Positions 17,471 through 26,214 of a DNA stretch of 64,000 bases are shown here, piece after piece (the stretch's first letter is position 1; each line of letters starts with the position of its first letter). A program made the position numbers and the translations under genes. This DNA comes from Pseudomonadota bacterium (GTDB lineage: Bacteria > Pseudomonadota > Alphaproteobacteria > Acetobacterales > Acetobacteraceae), in assembly GCA_021805565.1 (NCBI GenBank), contig JAJZFA010000033.1, positions 186,001 through 250,000 on the forward strand. The letters are read 5' to 3'. A model generated the notes under the pieces. That model had not been told where the DNA came from, searched no databases, and saw only the letters and a program-made list of their open reading frames with translations.

Positions 17471-18379
17471 ATGCGAATCGCTTTCATGGGCAGTCCGGAC
17501 TTCGCCTTACCTGCCCTGCGGGCACTCCATAGCGCCGGCCACGATATCGCCGCGGTCTATTGCCAGCCGGCCCGCCCCGCTGGCCGGGGTCAGATCGTCA
17601 GACCTTGCCCGGTTCATCGCGCGGCCGAGGCTCTTGGGCTACCCGTCCGCACCCCTGCCCGCCTTCGCACCGACCCCGAAGCCCAAGCCGCGTTTGCCGC
17701 GCTTGGCCTGGACGCCGCCGTCGTCGCCGCCTACGGCCTGATCCTGCCGCGGTCCATGTTGGACGCGCCCCAAAACGGCTGCATCAACATTCACGCCAGC
17801 CTGCTCCCGCGCTGGCGCGGCGCCGCACCGATCCAGGCTGCCATCCTGGCAGGCGATGTGGAAACCGGCATCACCATCATGCGCATGGACGCCGGCCTGG
17901 ACACAGGCCCCATGTTGTTGCGCCAAAGCGTGCCGATCGGCGCCGAAACCACGACCGCTGCACTCCATGATACGCTGGCCGCGATCGGTGCCGCGCTGAT
18001 CCTCGAAGCCCTGCAAACCCCACCCGATCCCAAACCGCAGCCGGGCGCCGATGCTACTTACGCGCCAAAACTGACCCGTGAAGACGGCCGGATCGACTGG
18101 AGCCAGCCGGCCGCGGACGTCGAACGCCGCATCCGCGCATTCAATCCGTGGCCTGGCACCTTCACCACGCTCGCTGGCATCCCATTGAAAATCCTCGCGG
18201 CAAAACCCGCCAACGAATCCGGCGTGCCCGGAACCGCGCTGGACGGTCCCCTTTGCATCGCCTGCGGTACAAATGCCATCAGACTAACGAAGGTTCAAAT
18301 TCCTGGCCGATCCGCCCTCGCGGCGGATGAATTTCTGCGCGGCCATCCCGTTCCGGCGGGCACCGTGTTCGGACGATGA
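17471..18379 (+). CDS. fmt: Methionyl-tRNA formyltransferase
   Basis: A 302-residue enzyme that formylates initiator Met-tRNA using 10-formyltetrahydrofolate. It begins MRIAFMGSPDFALPALRAL, and has GCINIHASLLPRWRGAAPIQ with the catalytic Asn-His region, and MDAGLDTGPML with the catalytic Asp. The C-terminal tRNA-binding domain (WPGTFTTLAGIPLKILAAK) is complete. It lies between def and truA, and its stop overlaps the truA ATG by four bases. Confidence 0.97.
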   Translation: MRIAFMGSPDFALPALRALHSAGHDIAAVYCQPARPAGRGQIVRPCPVHRAAEALGLPVRTPARLRTDPEAQAAFAALGLDAAVVAAYGLILPRSMLDAPQNGCINIHASLLPRWRGAAPIQAAILAGDVETGITIMRMDAGLDTGPMLLRQSVPIGAETTTAALHDTLAAIGAALILEALQTPPDPKPQPGADATYAPKLTREDGRIDWSQPAADVERRIRAFNPWPGTFTTLAGIPLKILAAKPANESGVPGTALDGPLCIACGTNAIRLTKVQIPGRSALAADEFLRGHPVPAGTVFGR

Positions 18380-19185
18380 CACGCTGGGCCTTGCTAATCG
18401 AATACGACGGCACCCCGTTCGTCGGCTGGCAACGCCAAATCAACGGTTTATCCATCCAACAGGTGTTCGAACAGGCCGCCTCCTACCTCAATGGCGGCAA
18501 GCCGGTCCCCAGCATCGTAGCCGGACGAACAGACGCCGGTGTCCATGCCGAGGGGCAAGTCGCCCACATCGATCTGCCCGGCGACCATAGCGCCAGGGCG
18601 ATTCGCGACGCCATGAATTACCACATGAAGCCCTATCCAGTGGCGGTGCTACAGGTTGCTGCCATGGCGCCCGAATGGAACGCGCGATTCTCCGCCACCC
18701 AGCGCGCCTATCGCTTCCGCATCCTCAACCGCCGCAGTCGCCCCGCGCTAATGGCGAACCGGGTTTGGCACGTCCCCGCCCCCCTGGACGCCGATGCCAT
18801 GCAACAAGCCGCCCTCCGCCTGCTCGGCCGGCACGATTTTACGTCGTTCCGCGCCGCTTCCTGCCAGGCGAAATCGCCAGTTCGGACATTGGAACGTTTG
18901 GACGTCACCCGCTGCGGCGACATTGTCGAGATCGTGACCGAAGCCCGCAGCTTTCTACATCATCAAGTCCGCAACTTCGCCGGAACCCTGAAATTAGTGG
19001 GGGAAGGAAAGTGGCCCGCCGAACGTGTTTCCCTGGCCCTGGAAGCCAAAAACCGAGCCGCCGCCGGCCCGACCGCACCACCCGAGGGCCTCACCATGAC
19101 CGGCGTCTTCTATCTTTACGATCCATTCGCCGGTCAGGGACTCAGCATTACCGCCAGCGCCGCAAGTAAAATCCCGATCGATTGA
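18376..19185 (+). CDS. truA: tRNA pseudouridine(38-40) synthase TruA
   Basis: A 269-residue pseudouridine synthase acting on tRNA positions 38-40. The catalytic Asp lies in AGRTDAGVHAEGQVAHID, and FLHHQVRNFAGTL is the conserved C-terminal motif. The order def-fmt-truA is common in alphaproteobacteria (often followed by dapE nearby, as here on the opposite strand). The 3' end overlaps the convergent membrane-protein gene by 52 bases. Confidence 0.97.
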   Translation: MTRWALLIEYDGTPFVGWQRQINGLSIQQVFEQAASYLNGGKPVPSIVAGRTDAGVHAEGQVAHIDLPGDHSARAIRDAMNYHMKPYPVAVLQVAAMAPEWNARFSATQRAYRFRILNRRSRPALMANRVWHVPAPLDADAMQQAALRLLGRHDFTSFRAASCQAKSPVRTLERLDVTRCGDIVEIVTEARSFLHHQVRNFAGTLKLVGEGKWPAERVSLALEAKNRAAAGPTAPPEGLTMTGVFYLYDPFAGQGLSITASAASKIPID

Positions 19186-19700
19186 TCCAGCAGCACCAGC
19201 AAGGCTGCCGTCATTCGCCCGGTGCCAAACGCCAGCCTTGTCGCATACCACTCCAGCCACAGCGCCCAGCCGATCATAACCAGTTCGCACGCCTGATCGA
19301 CGATCGCCGGCGCGCCGAACATGCCCGGTATCCCGCCAACGAGTACCAGCACACCTTCGATCACGTTGCACCAGTTCCAAATCGCGATGAACCGGCCCCA
19401 CCGGTTCGCCCGCCCGATCAGCGGCGCCAGCCTGTGCGTCGCCTCGACAAACACAAGCCAACCAGCCACGAAGACAATCGCCTCCCGCACGGCAAGGTGC
19501 GCCGCGTTGGACGGAAGGCCGGTCTCGGCCCAGGACATTAGCAGCCGGATAATGACCGTCGGCAAACACAAAGCGATCGCCCAGAAGCTACGCACGACTG
19601 TTGTCCGGTCTCCCGGCAGCAGCACATCGCTATCGGCCCGGCCGCGCGCCAGTCGCAGCGCCGCGAACAGCCCCGATGTAACAGGCGATACAGAATTCAT
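19134..19700 (-). CDS. Paralogous membrane protein, second of tandem pair
   Basis: A 188-residue polytopic membrane protein of unknown function with four or five hydrophobic segments. The start MNSVSPVTSGLFAALRLARG overlaps the stop of the upstream paralogue by four bases (ATGA). Both proteins share the phrase R(I/L)ARGRAD near the N-terminus, a WKRTD/NRWGRF...WCxW central helix and a C-terminal helix that begins after W..W...(R/K)xA(L/F)G. I cannot name a family with confidence; both resemble small uncharacterised membrane proteins found downstream of dapE in related genomes (inference). The 3' end runs 52 bases into the convergent truA. Confidence 0.65.
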   Translation of the reverse strand: MNSVSPVTSGLFAALRLARGRADSDVLLPGDRTTVVRSFWAIALCLPTVIIRLLMSWAETGLPSNAAHLAVREAIVFVAGWLVFVEATHRLAPLIGRANRWGRFIAIWNWCNVIEGVLVLVGGIPGMFGAPAIVDQACELVMIGWALWLEWYATRLAFGTGRMTAALLVLLDQSIGILLAALAVMLSP

Positions 19701-20266
19701 CCGGGTTCGTTGACCAGCAACCGGGGGGCCATGATGACAACGGCTGTCGCGAGATTGACCAGAAAGACCAGCGCAACGGCGCGAAGCCCCGATAATCCGA
19801 GCGCTTTGCGAGCCAGGAACCAGTGTAGCCAGATTCCATAAAGGCCAAGGCAGCCCAACAGTACCAGACTGGCGGCTGATTCGCTCAGCCCTGCCCCGAT
19901 CGCCACGCTTAGCGGCACCATGAGCAGACAGGCGGCCACCGGCAAAATCCATTCGCACCAGTTGAATGCGGTGGCAAATCGTGTCCAGGCATCCGTCCGC
20001 TTCCAGAAACGCGCTAGTTCGTAAGACACCACCGCGGGCGTCAGCAGGGCACAAACCGTCATTGCCAGGCCCGTCAGCGCAGGCCGGAACCCGTCCTGGA
20101 TCAGGCCAAAGGCCGCCCCAACCAATGGCAACGCAACCAGCGGAGCAAGGCTGGACAGGAAGGACCGCGAACTCGCGCCAAAGCAGCCGACGCCGTCCGC
20201 ACGCCCGCGCGCGATGCGGAAGATACCCACTAAGACGCTCACCGATGAAACACCGCCCTGCGTCAT
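19697..20266 (-). CDS. Paralogous membrane protein, first of tandem pair
   Basis: A 189-residue polytopic membrane protein, start MTQGGVSSVSVLVGIFRIARG, overlapping the dapE stop by four bases (ATGA). Hydrophobic segments lie at about residues 33-50, 58-75, 100-125 and 130-150, plus a C-terminal one. The cytoplasmic N-terminus has ARGRADGVGCFG, matching ARGRADSDVLLPG in the next gene. Translational coupling to dapE suggests a shared mRNA with diaminopimelate synthesis, but no function follows from the sequence. Confidence 0.65.
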   Translation of the reverse strand: MTQGGVSSVSVLVGIFRIARGRADGVGCFGASSRSFLSSLAPLVALPLVGAAFGLIQDGFRPALTGLAMTVCALLTPAVVSYELARFWKRTDAWTRFATAFNWCEWILPVAACLLMVPLSVAIGAGLSESAASLVLLGCLGLYGIWLHWFLARKALGLSGLRAVALVFLVNLATAVVIMAPRLLVNEPG

Positions 20267-21408
20267 GCCAGGAAAGCCGCGATGATCTCGCGATAGATGC
20301 GCGCTAAATCGCGCAAATCCGCGACTGGCACGCATTCGTCGGCGCGATGCATCGTCGCCCCAACCAGCCCGAACTCCGCGACCGGACAATAACGGGCAAT
20401 AAAGCGCGCATCCGACGTGCCGCCGCCGGTATCCAGCTTTGGCTTCACACCGGTCGCCCGCTCGATCGCGGTACACAAGACATCGACCAGCGGACCCGGC
20501 CTGGTCACGAACGACTCGCCGCTAATCGACGAATCGATATCGAACCGATCAGCATACCGCATCATCGCGGCGCGCACCCATGCGATCAGCGATGCGCCGC
20601 TATGTCCGTCGTTGAACCGGATGTTCAATGCCGCCCGCGCGGAAGCCGGAATGACGTTGGTCGCGGCGTTCCCTACGTCGATACTGGTCACCTGCAATGT
20701 GGAAGGCTCGAACCAATCAGTACCGGCATCCAGTGGTGCCGAGGTTAGAGCATCCAAAGCCTGGATGAGCCGATGAACCGGATTATCGGCACGATGCGGA
20801 TAGGCGACATGACCTTGGGTGCCATGCACCTCGATCTTTATGTTCACGCTGCCGCGACGGCCGATTTTTACCATGTCGCCCAGCACCGCTGGGCACGTAG
20901 GCTCCCCCACCAGGCAGAAATCCGGTATTTGATCGTTCGCCCGCATCCATTCCAGCACCTTCACGGTGCCGTCCGTTGCCGGACCTTCCTCATCGCCGGT
21001 GATCAGAAAGCCGATTGACCCCTTAAGCCGGCCTTGTTCCAGGTGCTGCGCGACACCGGCCACGAATGCCGCGATCGCCCCCTTCATGTCGCATGCGCCG
21101 CGTCCGTACAGCACACCATCCCGCACCTCGCCGACAAACGGATCGGTTCGCCAATGTGCGTCCCCCACCGGTACAACGTCGGTATGTCCGGCAAAGCAGA
21201 GATGCGGTGCTTCGGTGCCTAGCCGCGCGAAGACATTTTCCGTCTCCCCGTAGCGCAGCCGGTGAATCGTGAACCCCAGCGCGCGCAACATAACGCACAG
21301 AACATCCTGCGCGCCGGCGTCGGCGGGGGTTACCGACGCGCAGCGGATCAGCGACCGCGCCAGCGGCAGCGGATCGGTAAGCTCCGCCGCCGGACCTGAC
21401 TCCGGCAT
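20263..21408 (-). CDS. dapE: Succinyl-diaminopimelate desuccinylase DapE
   Basis: A 381-residue M20-family metallohydrolase that releases LL-diaminopimelate for lysine and peptidoglycan synthesis. Metal-binding motifs are visible: FAGHTDVVPVGD, GRGACDMKGAIA, ITGDEEGPA, and a final GATMHRADECV. TGGGTSDARFI is also typical. The start [18 protein letters not shown] overlaps the dapD stop (TGATG). It is the second gene of dapD-dapE and precedes two coupled membrane-protein genes. Confidence 0.97.
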   Translation of the reverse strand: MPESGPAAELTDPLPLARSLIRCASVTPADAGAQDVLCVMLRALGFTIHRLRYGETENVFARLGTEAPHLCFAGHTDVVPVGDAHWRTDPFVGEVRDGVLYGRGACDMKGAIAAFVAGVAQHLEQGRLKGSIGFLITGDEEGPATDGTVKVLEWMRANDQIPDFCLVGEPTCPAVLGDMVKIGRRGSVNIKIEVHGTQGHVAYPHRADNPVHRLIQALDALTSAPLDAGTDWFEPSTLQVTSIDVGNAATNVIPASARAALNIRFNDGHSGASLIAWVRAAMMRYADRFDIDSSISGESFVTRPGPLVDVLCTAIERATGVKPKLDTGGGTSDARFIARYCPVAEFGLVGATMHRADECVPVADLRDLARIYREIIAAFLA

Positions 21409-22247
21409 CAATCGCGCAACAACTCGTTGATCGAGGTTTTCGCCCGCGTTTGCGCATCGACGATCTTCACGATCACCGCGCAATACAGCGACGGCCCCGG
21501 CGACCCATCGGGCAACGGCTTACCTGGCAAGGAACCCGGCACCACCACCGAATAGGCGGGCACGCGGCCCATGAAAATCTCACCGGTCGCGCGGTCGATA
21601 ATTTTGGTGGATGCACCGATGAAGACGCCCATCGACAGCACGCTGCCGCGCTCCACCACCACACCCTCGGCGACCTCCGACCGGGCACCGACGAAGCAAT
21701 CGTCCTCGATGATCACCGGGTTGGCCTGCAACGGTTCCAGCACGCCACCGATGCCGACACCGCCGGACAGGTGGCAGTTGGCGCCGATCTGGGCACAGCT
21801 TCCCACCGTGGCCCAGGTATCGACCATCGTGTTGGCGCCAACCCGGGCGCCGACATTGACGAAACTTGGCATCAGCACGGCGCCCGGAGCGATAAACGCC
21901 GACCGGCGCACAACCGCACCGGGAACAACACGGAACCCAGCCTCCCTGAAGCGGTTCTCGCCCCAGCCGGCAAACTTTATCGGCACCTTGTCCCATACTG
22001 ACGCGCCGCCAGGCCCTTCCATCGGCCCGGAATCGGTTAGCCGGAACGACATCAGCACCGCTTTCTTCAGCCACTGATGAACCTGCCAGCCACCGTCGCC
22101 CTTCTCCGCGACCCTAACCTGTCCGCTGTCCAAGGCGTCCAGCGCGGCCTCGACCGCGTCGCGCGCCGCTCCCTGAGTGGATGACGACAAGGTTTCCCGA
22201 CGGTCCCAAAGGTCCTCAATCGGTTGTTGCAGACTATGCTGAGACAT
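21408..22247 (-). CDS. dapD: Tetrahydrodipicolinate N-succinyltransferase DapD
   Basis: A 279-residue left-handed beta-helix acyltransferase of the lysine/DAP pathway. The start [18 protein letters not shown] matches the family. Hexapeptide-repeat turns are evident ([40 protein letters not shown]). The product is the substrate chain that leads to DapE, encoded next. An upstream in-frame ATG adds non-homologous sequence and is not used. Confidence 0.97.
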   Translation of the reverse strand: MSQHSLQQPIEDLWDRRETLSSSTQGAARDAVEAALDALDSGQVRVAEKGDGGWQVHQWLKKAVLMSFRLTDSGPMEGPGGASVWDKVPIKFAGWGENRFREAGFRVVPGAVVRRSAFIAPGAVLMPSFVNVGARVGANTMVDTWATVGSCAQIGANCHLSGGVGIGGVLEPLQANPVIIEDDCFVGARSEVAEGVVVERGSVLSMGVFIGASTKIIDRATGEIFMGRVPAYSVVVPGSLPGKPLPDGSPGPSLYCAVIVKIVDAQTRAKTSINELLRD

Positions 22248-22446
22248 TGCGGCGCCGTTTCCTGGTTTGAAGCGGCCGGACGATGCGTTCGGCACCCGGT
22301 CCTGTCAACGCGGAATGGCGACCGGACGCAATTAGCCCCACCTTGCCCCAAAATAGCCGGCGGAAATAATGCGATTTCGCCCAGCTTTCCAGTTCCCGAA
22401 CCGCCAAGGGCGCGCTAAACTCCGACAACCAGCAGCGGAATCCACG

Positions 22447-22776
22447 ATGTCATTTGGCTTAGAGTTAAAACGTCGGGCCCGCCTGCTGATCGCACCGGCG
22501 ATTTTCCTGACGATCACGGCTTACTTCGGCTGGAACGCAACACAGGGCGACCGAGGTTTGGTGGCCTACGCCCAGCGGAAGGCTCTGCTGCGCCAGATCG
22601 ATGCAGACCAGGAGACCGCGAAAATCGAGAGGGATGGCTGGGAAACCCGCGTCGCGGGCTTGCGCGCGCGCCATCTCGACCCGGATATGCTGGACGAACG
22701 CGCTCGCGCGATGCTTAACCTCGCGCAACCAAACGAAATTATCGTCAAGCTCGGTTCGCAAGACAAACTGTTCTAG
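22447..22776 (+). CDS. ftsB: Septum formation initiator FtsB/DivIC family
   Basis: A 109-residue bitopic protein: short cytoplasmic N-terminus, one membrane helix (LLIAPAIFLTITAYFGWNAT), a coiled coil (ALLRQIDADQETAKIERDGWE) and the ending DPDMLDERARAMLNLAQPNE typical of alphaproteobacterial FtsB-like proteins. It links FtsL and FtsQ in the divisome. In relatives it often sits before pdhA; here its 3' end is convergent with a stress-protein gene, overlapping by four bases. Confidence 0.85.
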   Translation: MSFGLELKRRARLLIAPAIFLTITAYFGWNATQGDRGLVAYAQRKALLRQIDADQETAKIERDGWETRVAGLRARHLDPDMLDERARAMLNLAQPNEIIVKLGSQDKLF

Positions 22777-23639
22777 CGATTCATCATCACCGGCAGCCGG
22801 GAATTTTCCAACACATGCCGCGTCACACCGCCCAGGATCAACTGCCGTAACCGGGAGTGCGAATAAGCCCCCATGGACAGCAGATCGCAGCCGAAATTCG
22901 CCGCCGCCGCCAGCAATCCCGCGCCGACCGACCCCGCAGCCGAACGAAACGTGACGATATCTGCCTGCACGCCGTGCAACGCCAGATATGCGGCAAGATC
23001 GGGCGAACCCGGTCCACGCCGCTGATAACCATCGGCCGACAGGATCGCCACCCCTTCGGCACGCTGCATCCAGGGCATCGCGGCCAGCACCGACGATGCC
23101 GACTCGGCGGTTCCGTTCCAGGCGATGCAAACCCGCGTGCCGATCCTGGCCGGCGCAACCTGTGGCGAAATCAGCACCGGCCGCCCGGAATCGAACAGCA
23201 CCGCGTGCAAGGCATCGGACGACGAGACATCCTCCCCCGCATCGGGATGCGGCACCACCGTCAGATCGGCAAGCCGAGCCTGCTGGGCAACAATGTCCTC
23301 CTCGCGCCCGGTCACCGCCGCGAAACTGGCCGTGGCGCGATCCGAACCAGGATGGGCTTCCTGCACGACAACCTCGTGACGGGCGACAAAGCGCTCGAAC
23401 ATCGATCGCACAGCATGCGCCCGGTCGCCGCTTTCCTTCTCGGTGGCCGACATCATTTCCTCGATCATCGCGCCGGACAGCCCTTCGCCGGCAAGCGGCG
23501 CGACATCGCGGCTGTCCACGCGCACATGCAGCGCAAGAACATGAGCGTTCCACCCCCGGGCAATCGTCAACGCGGTCGCCAGTGCGGCTTCACCGGCCGC
23601 GGTGCCTGTCAGCGGTAGCAGAAGCTTGCGGATAGCCAT
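22773..23639 (-). CDS. Universal stress protein with two Usp domains
   Basis: A 288-residue UspA-family protein made of two Usp folds in tandem: residues about 1-150 (IRKLLLPLTGTAAGEAALAT) and about 160-288 (RVCIAWNGTAESASSV). The second half carries the nucleotide-binding type ending GAYSHSRLRQLILGGVTRHV. The start at 23639 has an AAGGAG six bases upstream; a longer open frame upstream covers pdxH on the same strand and is not coding in this frame. Double-domain Usps are linked to general stress and hypoxia responses. Confidence 0.88.
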   Translation of the reverse strand: MAIRKLLLPLTGTAAGEAALATALTIARGWNAHVLALHVRVDSRDVAPLAGEGLSGAMIEEMMSATEKESGDRAHAVRSMFERFVARHEVVVQEAHPGSDRATASFAAVTGREEDIVAQQARLADLTVVPHPDAGEDVSSSDALHAVLFDSGRPVLISPQVAPARIGTRVCIAWNGTAESASSVLAAMPWMQRAEGVAILSADGYQRRGPGSPDLAAYLALHGVQADIVTFRSAAGSVGAGLLAAAANFGCDLLSMGAYSHSRLRQLILGGVTRHVLENSRLPVMMNR

Positions 23640-23721
23640 GGTCAGCTCCTTTGAACGAGTTGCGTATAGAGCAATGCAGGTTTGCGTTTCCGTTGCAAGC
23701 CTTCTCGGCAGCGCCATCGCA

Positions 23722-24324
23722 TTACGGAAATAGTTTAGCCTGAACCCAGGTTCCACGATCGTCCGCTCGATACACTGTCCGGTCGTGCAACCGAAAAGGC
23801 ATGTCCTGCCAGAATTCGAATACCACCGGCAAAACCCGGTAACCCGACCAATACGGCGGCCGGGGAATCGCGTCGGGATAGCGCGTCTCGGTCTCGGCCA
23901 GGCGCTGTTGCAGCAGCGCCCGGTTTTGCAGCGGTCTGGATTGCCGCGATGCCCACGCCCCCAGACGGGATATGCGTGGCCTGGACGCGAAATAGGCATC
24001 TGCGTCCGCATCCGCGACCGATTCCACCGTTCCTTCGATCCGCACCTGGCGTTGCAGCGACTTCCAGTGAAACAACAACGCCGCACTGGGATTCCCACCC
24101 AGTTCGTCGCCCTTACGGCTGTCTTTATTGGTGTAGAAAATGAACCCTCGGTCATCCACTGCTTTAAGCAGCACGATGCGTACCGACGGACGTAAATCGG
24201 CCGAGACTGTCGCAACACTCATCGCGTTCGGATCGTTCGGTTCGGATTGTTCCGCGTCCGCCATCCACAGCTGAAACTGGGCGAACGGCGAATTGGCGAG
24301 GCGGTCTTCGGCCGGCATGAACAC
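23722..24324 (-). CDS. pdxH: Pyridoxamine 5'-phosphate oxidase
   Basis: A 200-residue FMN enzyme that oxidises pyridoxamine or pyridoxine phosphate to PLP. Conserved parts include PSVRIVLLKAVDDRGFIFYTN, LLFHWKSLQRQVRIEGTVE, SRPRISRLGAWASRQSRPL and the C-terminal DRTVYRADDRGTWVQAKLFP (normally RLxP). It is divergent from the acyl-CoA dehydrogenase gene. Confidence 0.96.
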   Translation of the reverse strand: MFMPAEDRLANSPFAQFQLWMADAEQSEPNDPNAMSVATVSADLRPSVRIVLLKAVDDRGFIFYTNKDSRKGDELGGNPSAALLFHWKSLQRQVRIEGTVESVADADADAYFASRPRISRLGAWASRQSRPLQNRALLQQRLAETETRYPDAIPRPPYWSGYRVLPVVFEFWQDMPFRLHDRTVYRADDRGTWVQAKLFP

Positions 24325-24483
24325 AGTCCTTCTCTATCGAAGCCTTACACTGGATGATAATGGCCGGTTGCCAATGTCCGGCAACCGCCCGTTCCAGCCT
24401 TGGCAGTTATGCACCGCGCCCCCTTTGCAAACCAGCCGAACGCGGGCAATGACATGGCGCAAATCGGTCGATCCGGAGCCCCC

Positions 24484-25650
24484 ATGAAAGAGACGCTGCA
24501 CGCCGACCCGCACGCGGAAATTCGCGAGGAGGTGCGGAAATTATGTTCCAAATTCCCCGGAGAATATTGGCGGAAGCTGGATCGCGCGCGCGGCTATCCC
24601 ACGGAATTTGTTCAGGCTCTGACCGAGGGCGGCTACCTCGGCGCCCTGATTCCCGAGGAATATGGCGGCGCGGGCCTGCCGCTATCCGCGGCCGCGGCGA
24701 TCCTGGAAACCGTGCAAGCGGCGGGGTGTAACGGCGCGGCCTGTCATGCCCAAATGTACATCATGGGGACCATCCTGCGACACGGCACCGACGAACAGAA
24801 GAAAACCTATCTGCCCAAGATCGCCACTGGCGAACTGCGGCTTCAGGCGTTCGGCGTCACCGAACCAACCAGCGGCACCGACACCACATCGCTGCGTACC
24901 TTCGCCCGGAAGGACGGCGATACCTATGTCGTCAACGGCCAGAAAGTCTGGACAAGCCGGGCTGAACATTCCGACCTGATGCTGCTGCTCGCCCGGACCA
25001 CGCCAAAGGACCAGACCGCGAAACGAACCGAAGGCCTGTCCACCTTCATCGTCGATATGCGCGCCGCCCTCGGCAATGGGCTGACAATCCGCCCGATCCC
25101 GACAATGATGAACCATAACACCACGGAAGTCTTTTTCGACAACATGGTCATCCCCGCCAAAAATCTGGTGGGCGTGGAAGGCCGCGGCTTCCGTTACATT
25201 CTGGATGGGATGAACGCCGAACGCCTGCTGATCGCGGCGGAGTGCATCGGCGACGCGAAGTGGTTCCTGCGCAAGGCATCCGATTACGCTCGGGATCGCC
25301 ACGTCTTCGGCCGGCCGATCGGCCAGAATCAGGGCATCCAGTTCCCGCTCGCACGCGCCTATGGCCAGATGCGCGCCGCCGAACTGATGGTGCAAGCCGG
25401 CTGCGAAAAATTCGATTCTGGGGAAACCCCCGGCGAGGAAGCCAACATGGCGAAGATGCTTGCCGCCGAAGCATCCTGGGCCGCCGGCGAAGCTTGCATC
25501 CAGACCCATGGCGGCTTCGGCTTCGCTGAGGAATACGATATCGAACGGAAATTCCGCGAGACGCGGTTGTATCAGGTCGCGCCGATCAGTACGAACCTGA
25601 TCCTTTCATACATCGCCGAACACGTTCTGGGCCTGCCGCGCAGCTATTGA
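24484..25650 (+). CDS. Acyl-CoA dehydrogenase
   Basis: A 388-residue flavoprotein of the acyl-CoA dehydrogenase family. The FAD/substrate signature LQAFGVTEPTSGTDTTSLRT and the end ETRLYQVAPISTNLILSYIAEHVLGLPRSY are typical; AACIQTHGGFGFAEEYDIER is the C-terminal FAD motif. The start MKETLHADPHAEI at 24484 is preferred because a GGAG lies about eight bases upstream. Substrate chain length cannot be told. The window holds other CoA-ester genes (ligase, two hydratases, a 3-hydroxyacyl-CoA dehydrogenase), but not next to it. Confidence 0.88.
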   Translation: MKETLHADPHAEIREEVRKLCSKFPGEYWRKLDRARGYPTEFVQALTEGGYLGALIPEEYGGAGLPLSAAAAILETVQAAGCNGAACHAQMYIMGTILRHGTDEQKKTYLPKIATGELRLQAFGVTEPTSGTDTTSLRTFARKDGDTYVVNGQKVWTSRAEHSDLMLLLARTTPKDQTAKRTEGLSTFIVDMRAALGNGLTIRPIPTMMNHNTTEVFFDNMVIPAKNLVGVEGRGFRYILDGMNAERLLIAAECIGDAKWFLRKASDYARDRHVFGRPIGQNQGIQFPLARAYGQMRAAELMVQAGCEKFDSGETPGEEANMAKMLAAEASWAAGEACIQTHGGFGFAEEYDIERKFRETRLYQVAPISTNLILSYIAEHVLGLPRSY

Positions 25651-25714
25651 CCGGTGGCAGAACCATCGTGCTCTGCCAGCACCGCCGAATTCGTATCGAG
25701 GATACCGTATCTGG

Positions 25715-26164
25715 ATGGAAATCGCCGGCTTTCTAGCGCCTGACCGCGTTATCCTGGACATCCGGGCACGCGACAAATCGCAACTGATCGCCGAAATCGC
25801 GCGCAACCTTGCTCATTTTCTCCCGGCTTCGCAGCAGGCCGCCGCGGAAACCGCGCTGCTGGCCCGCGAACAGCTTGGATCGACCGGACTCGGCGCCGGC
25901 TTTGCCCTGCCGCATGCCCGGATCGAGGGCTTGGACGCTTATCTTGGACTGTTCGTCCGGCTGGCGAAACCGCTGGATTTCGACGCCATCGACGGCCAGC
26001 CTGTCCGTCTGGTCTTCGTGCTGCTGATTCCGGCCGACAGCACCGTGCCGCACGTCGCCGCGCTGGCGGCCATATCGCGGCGATTTCGCGATCCGGACCT
26101 TGCCGCCAAAATCGCCGGGGCGGACACCCCAGCCGAGATATTCGGATTGCTCACCGAACGGTAA
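25715..26164 (+). CDS. PTS EIIA-like protein (PtsN/fructose type)
   Basis: A 149-residue EIIA domain protein of the fructose/nitrogen PTS type. The phosphorylatable His is H67 in TGLGAGFALPHARI. It spans one complete EIIA domain without membrane parts. In proteobacteria such proteins act in phospho-signalling rather than sugar uptake. The next gene is a GH15 glycosidase 50 bases away, so carbon-storage control is a possible inferred link. Confidence 0.82.
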   Translation: MEIAGFLAPDRVILDIRARDKSQLIAEIARNLAHFLPASQQAAAETALLAREQLGSTGLGAGFALPHARIEGLDAYLGLFVRLAKPLDFDAIDGQPVRLVFVLLIPADSTVPHVAALAAISRRFRDPDLAAKIAGADTPAEIFGLLTER

Positions 26165-26214
26165 CCGAAAGCGATCCGCACGCAACCGTGACGTATATCC
26201 ACTGTTAGGACTCC

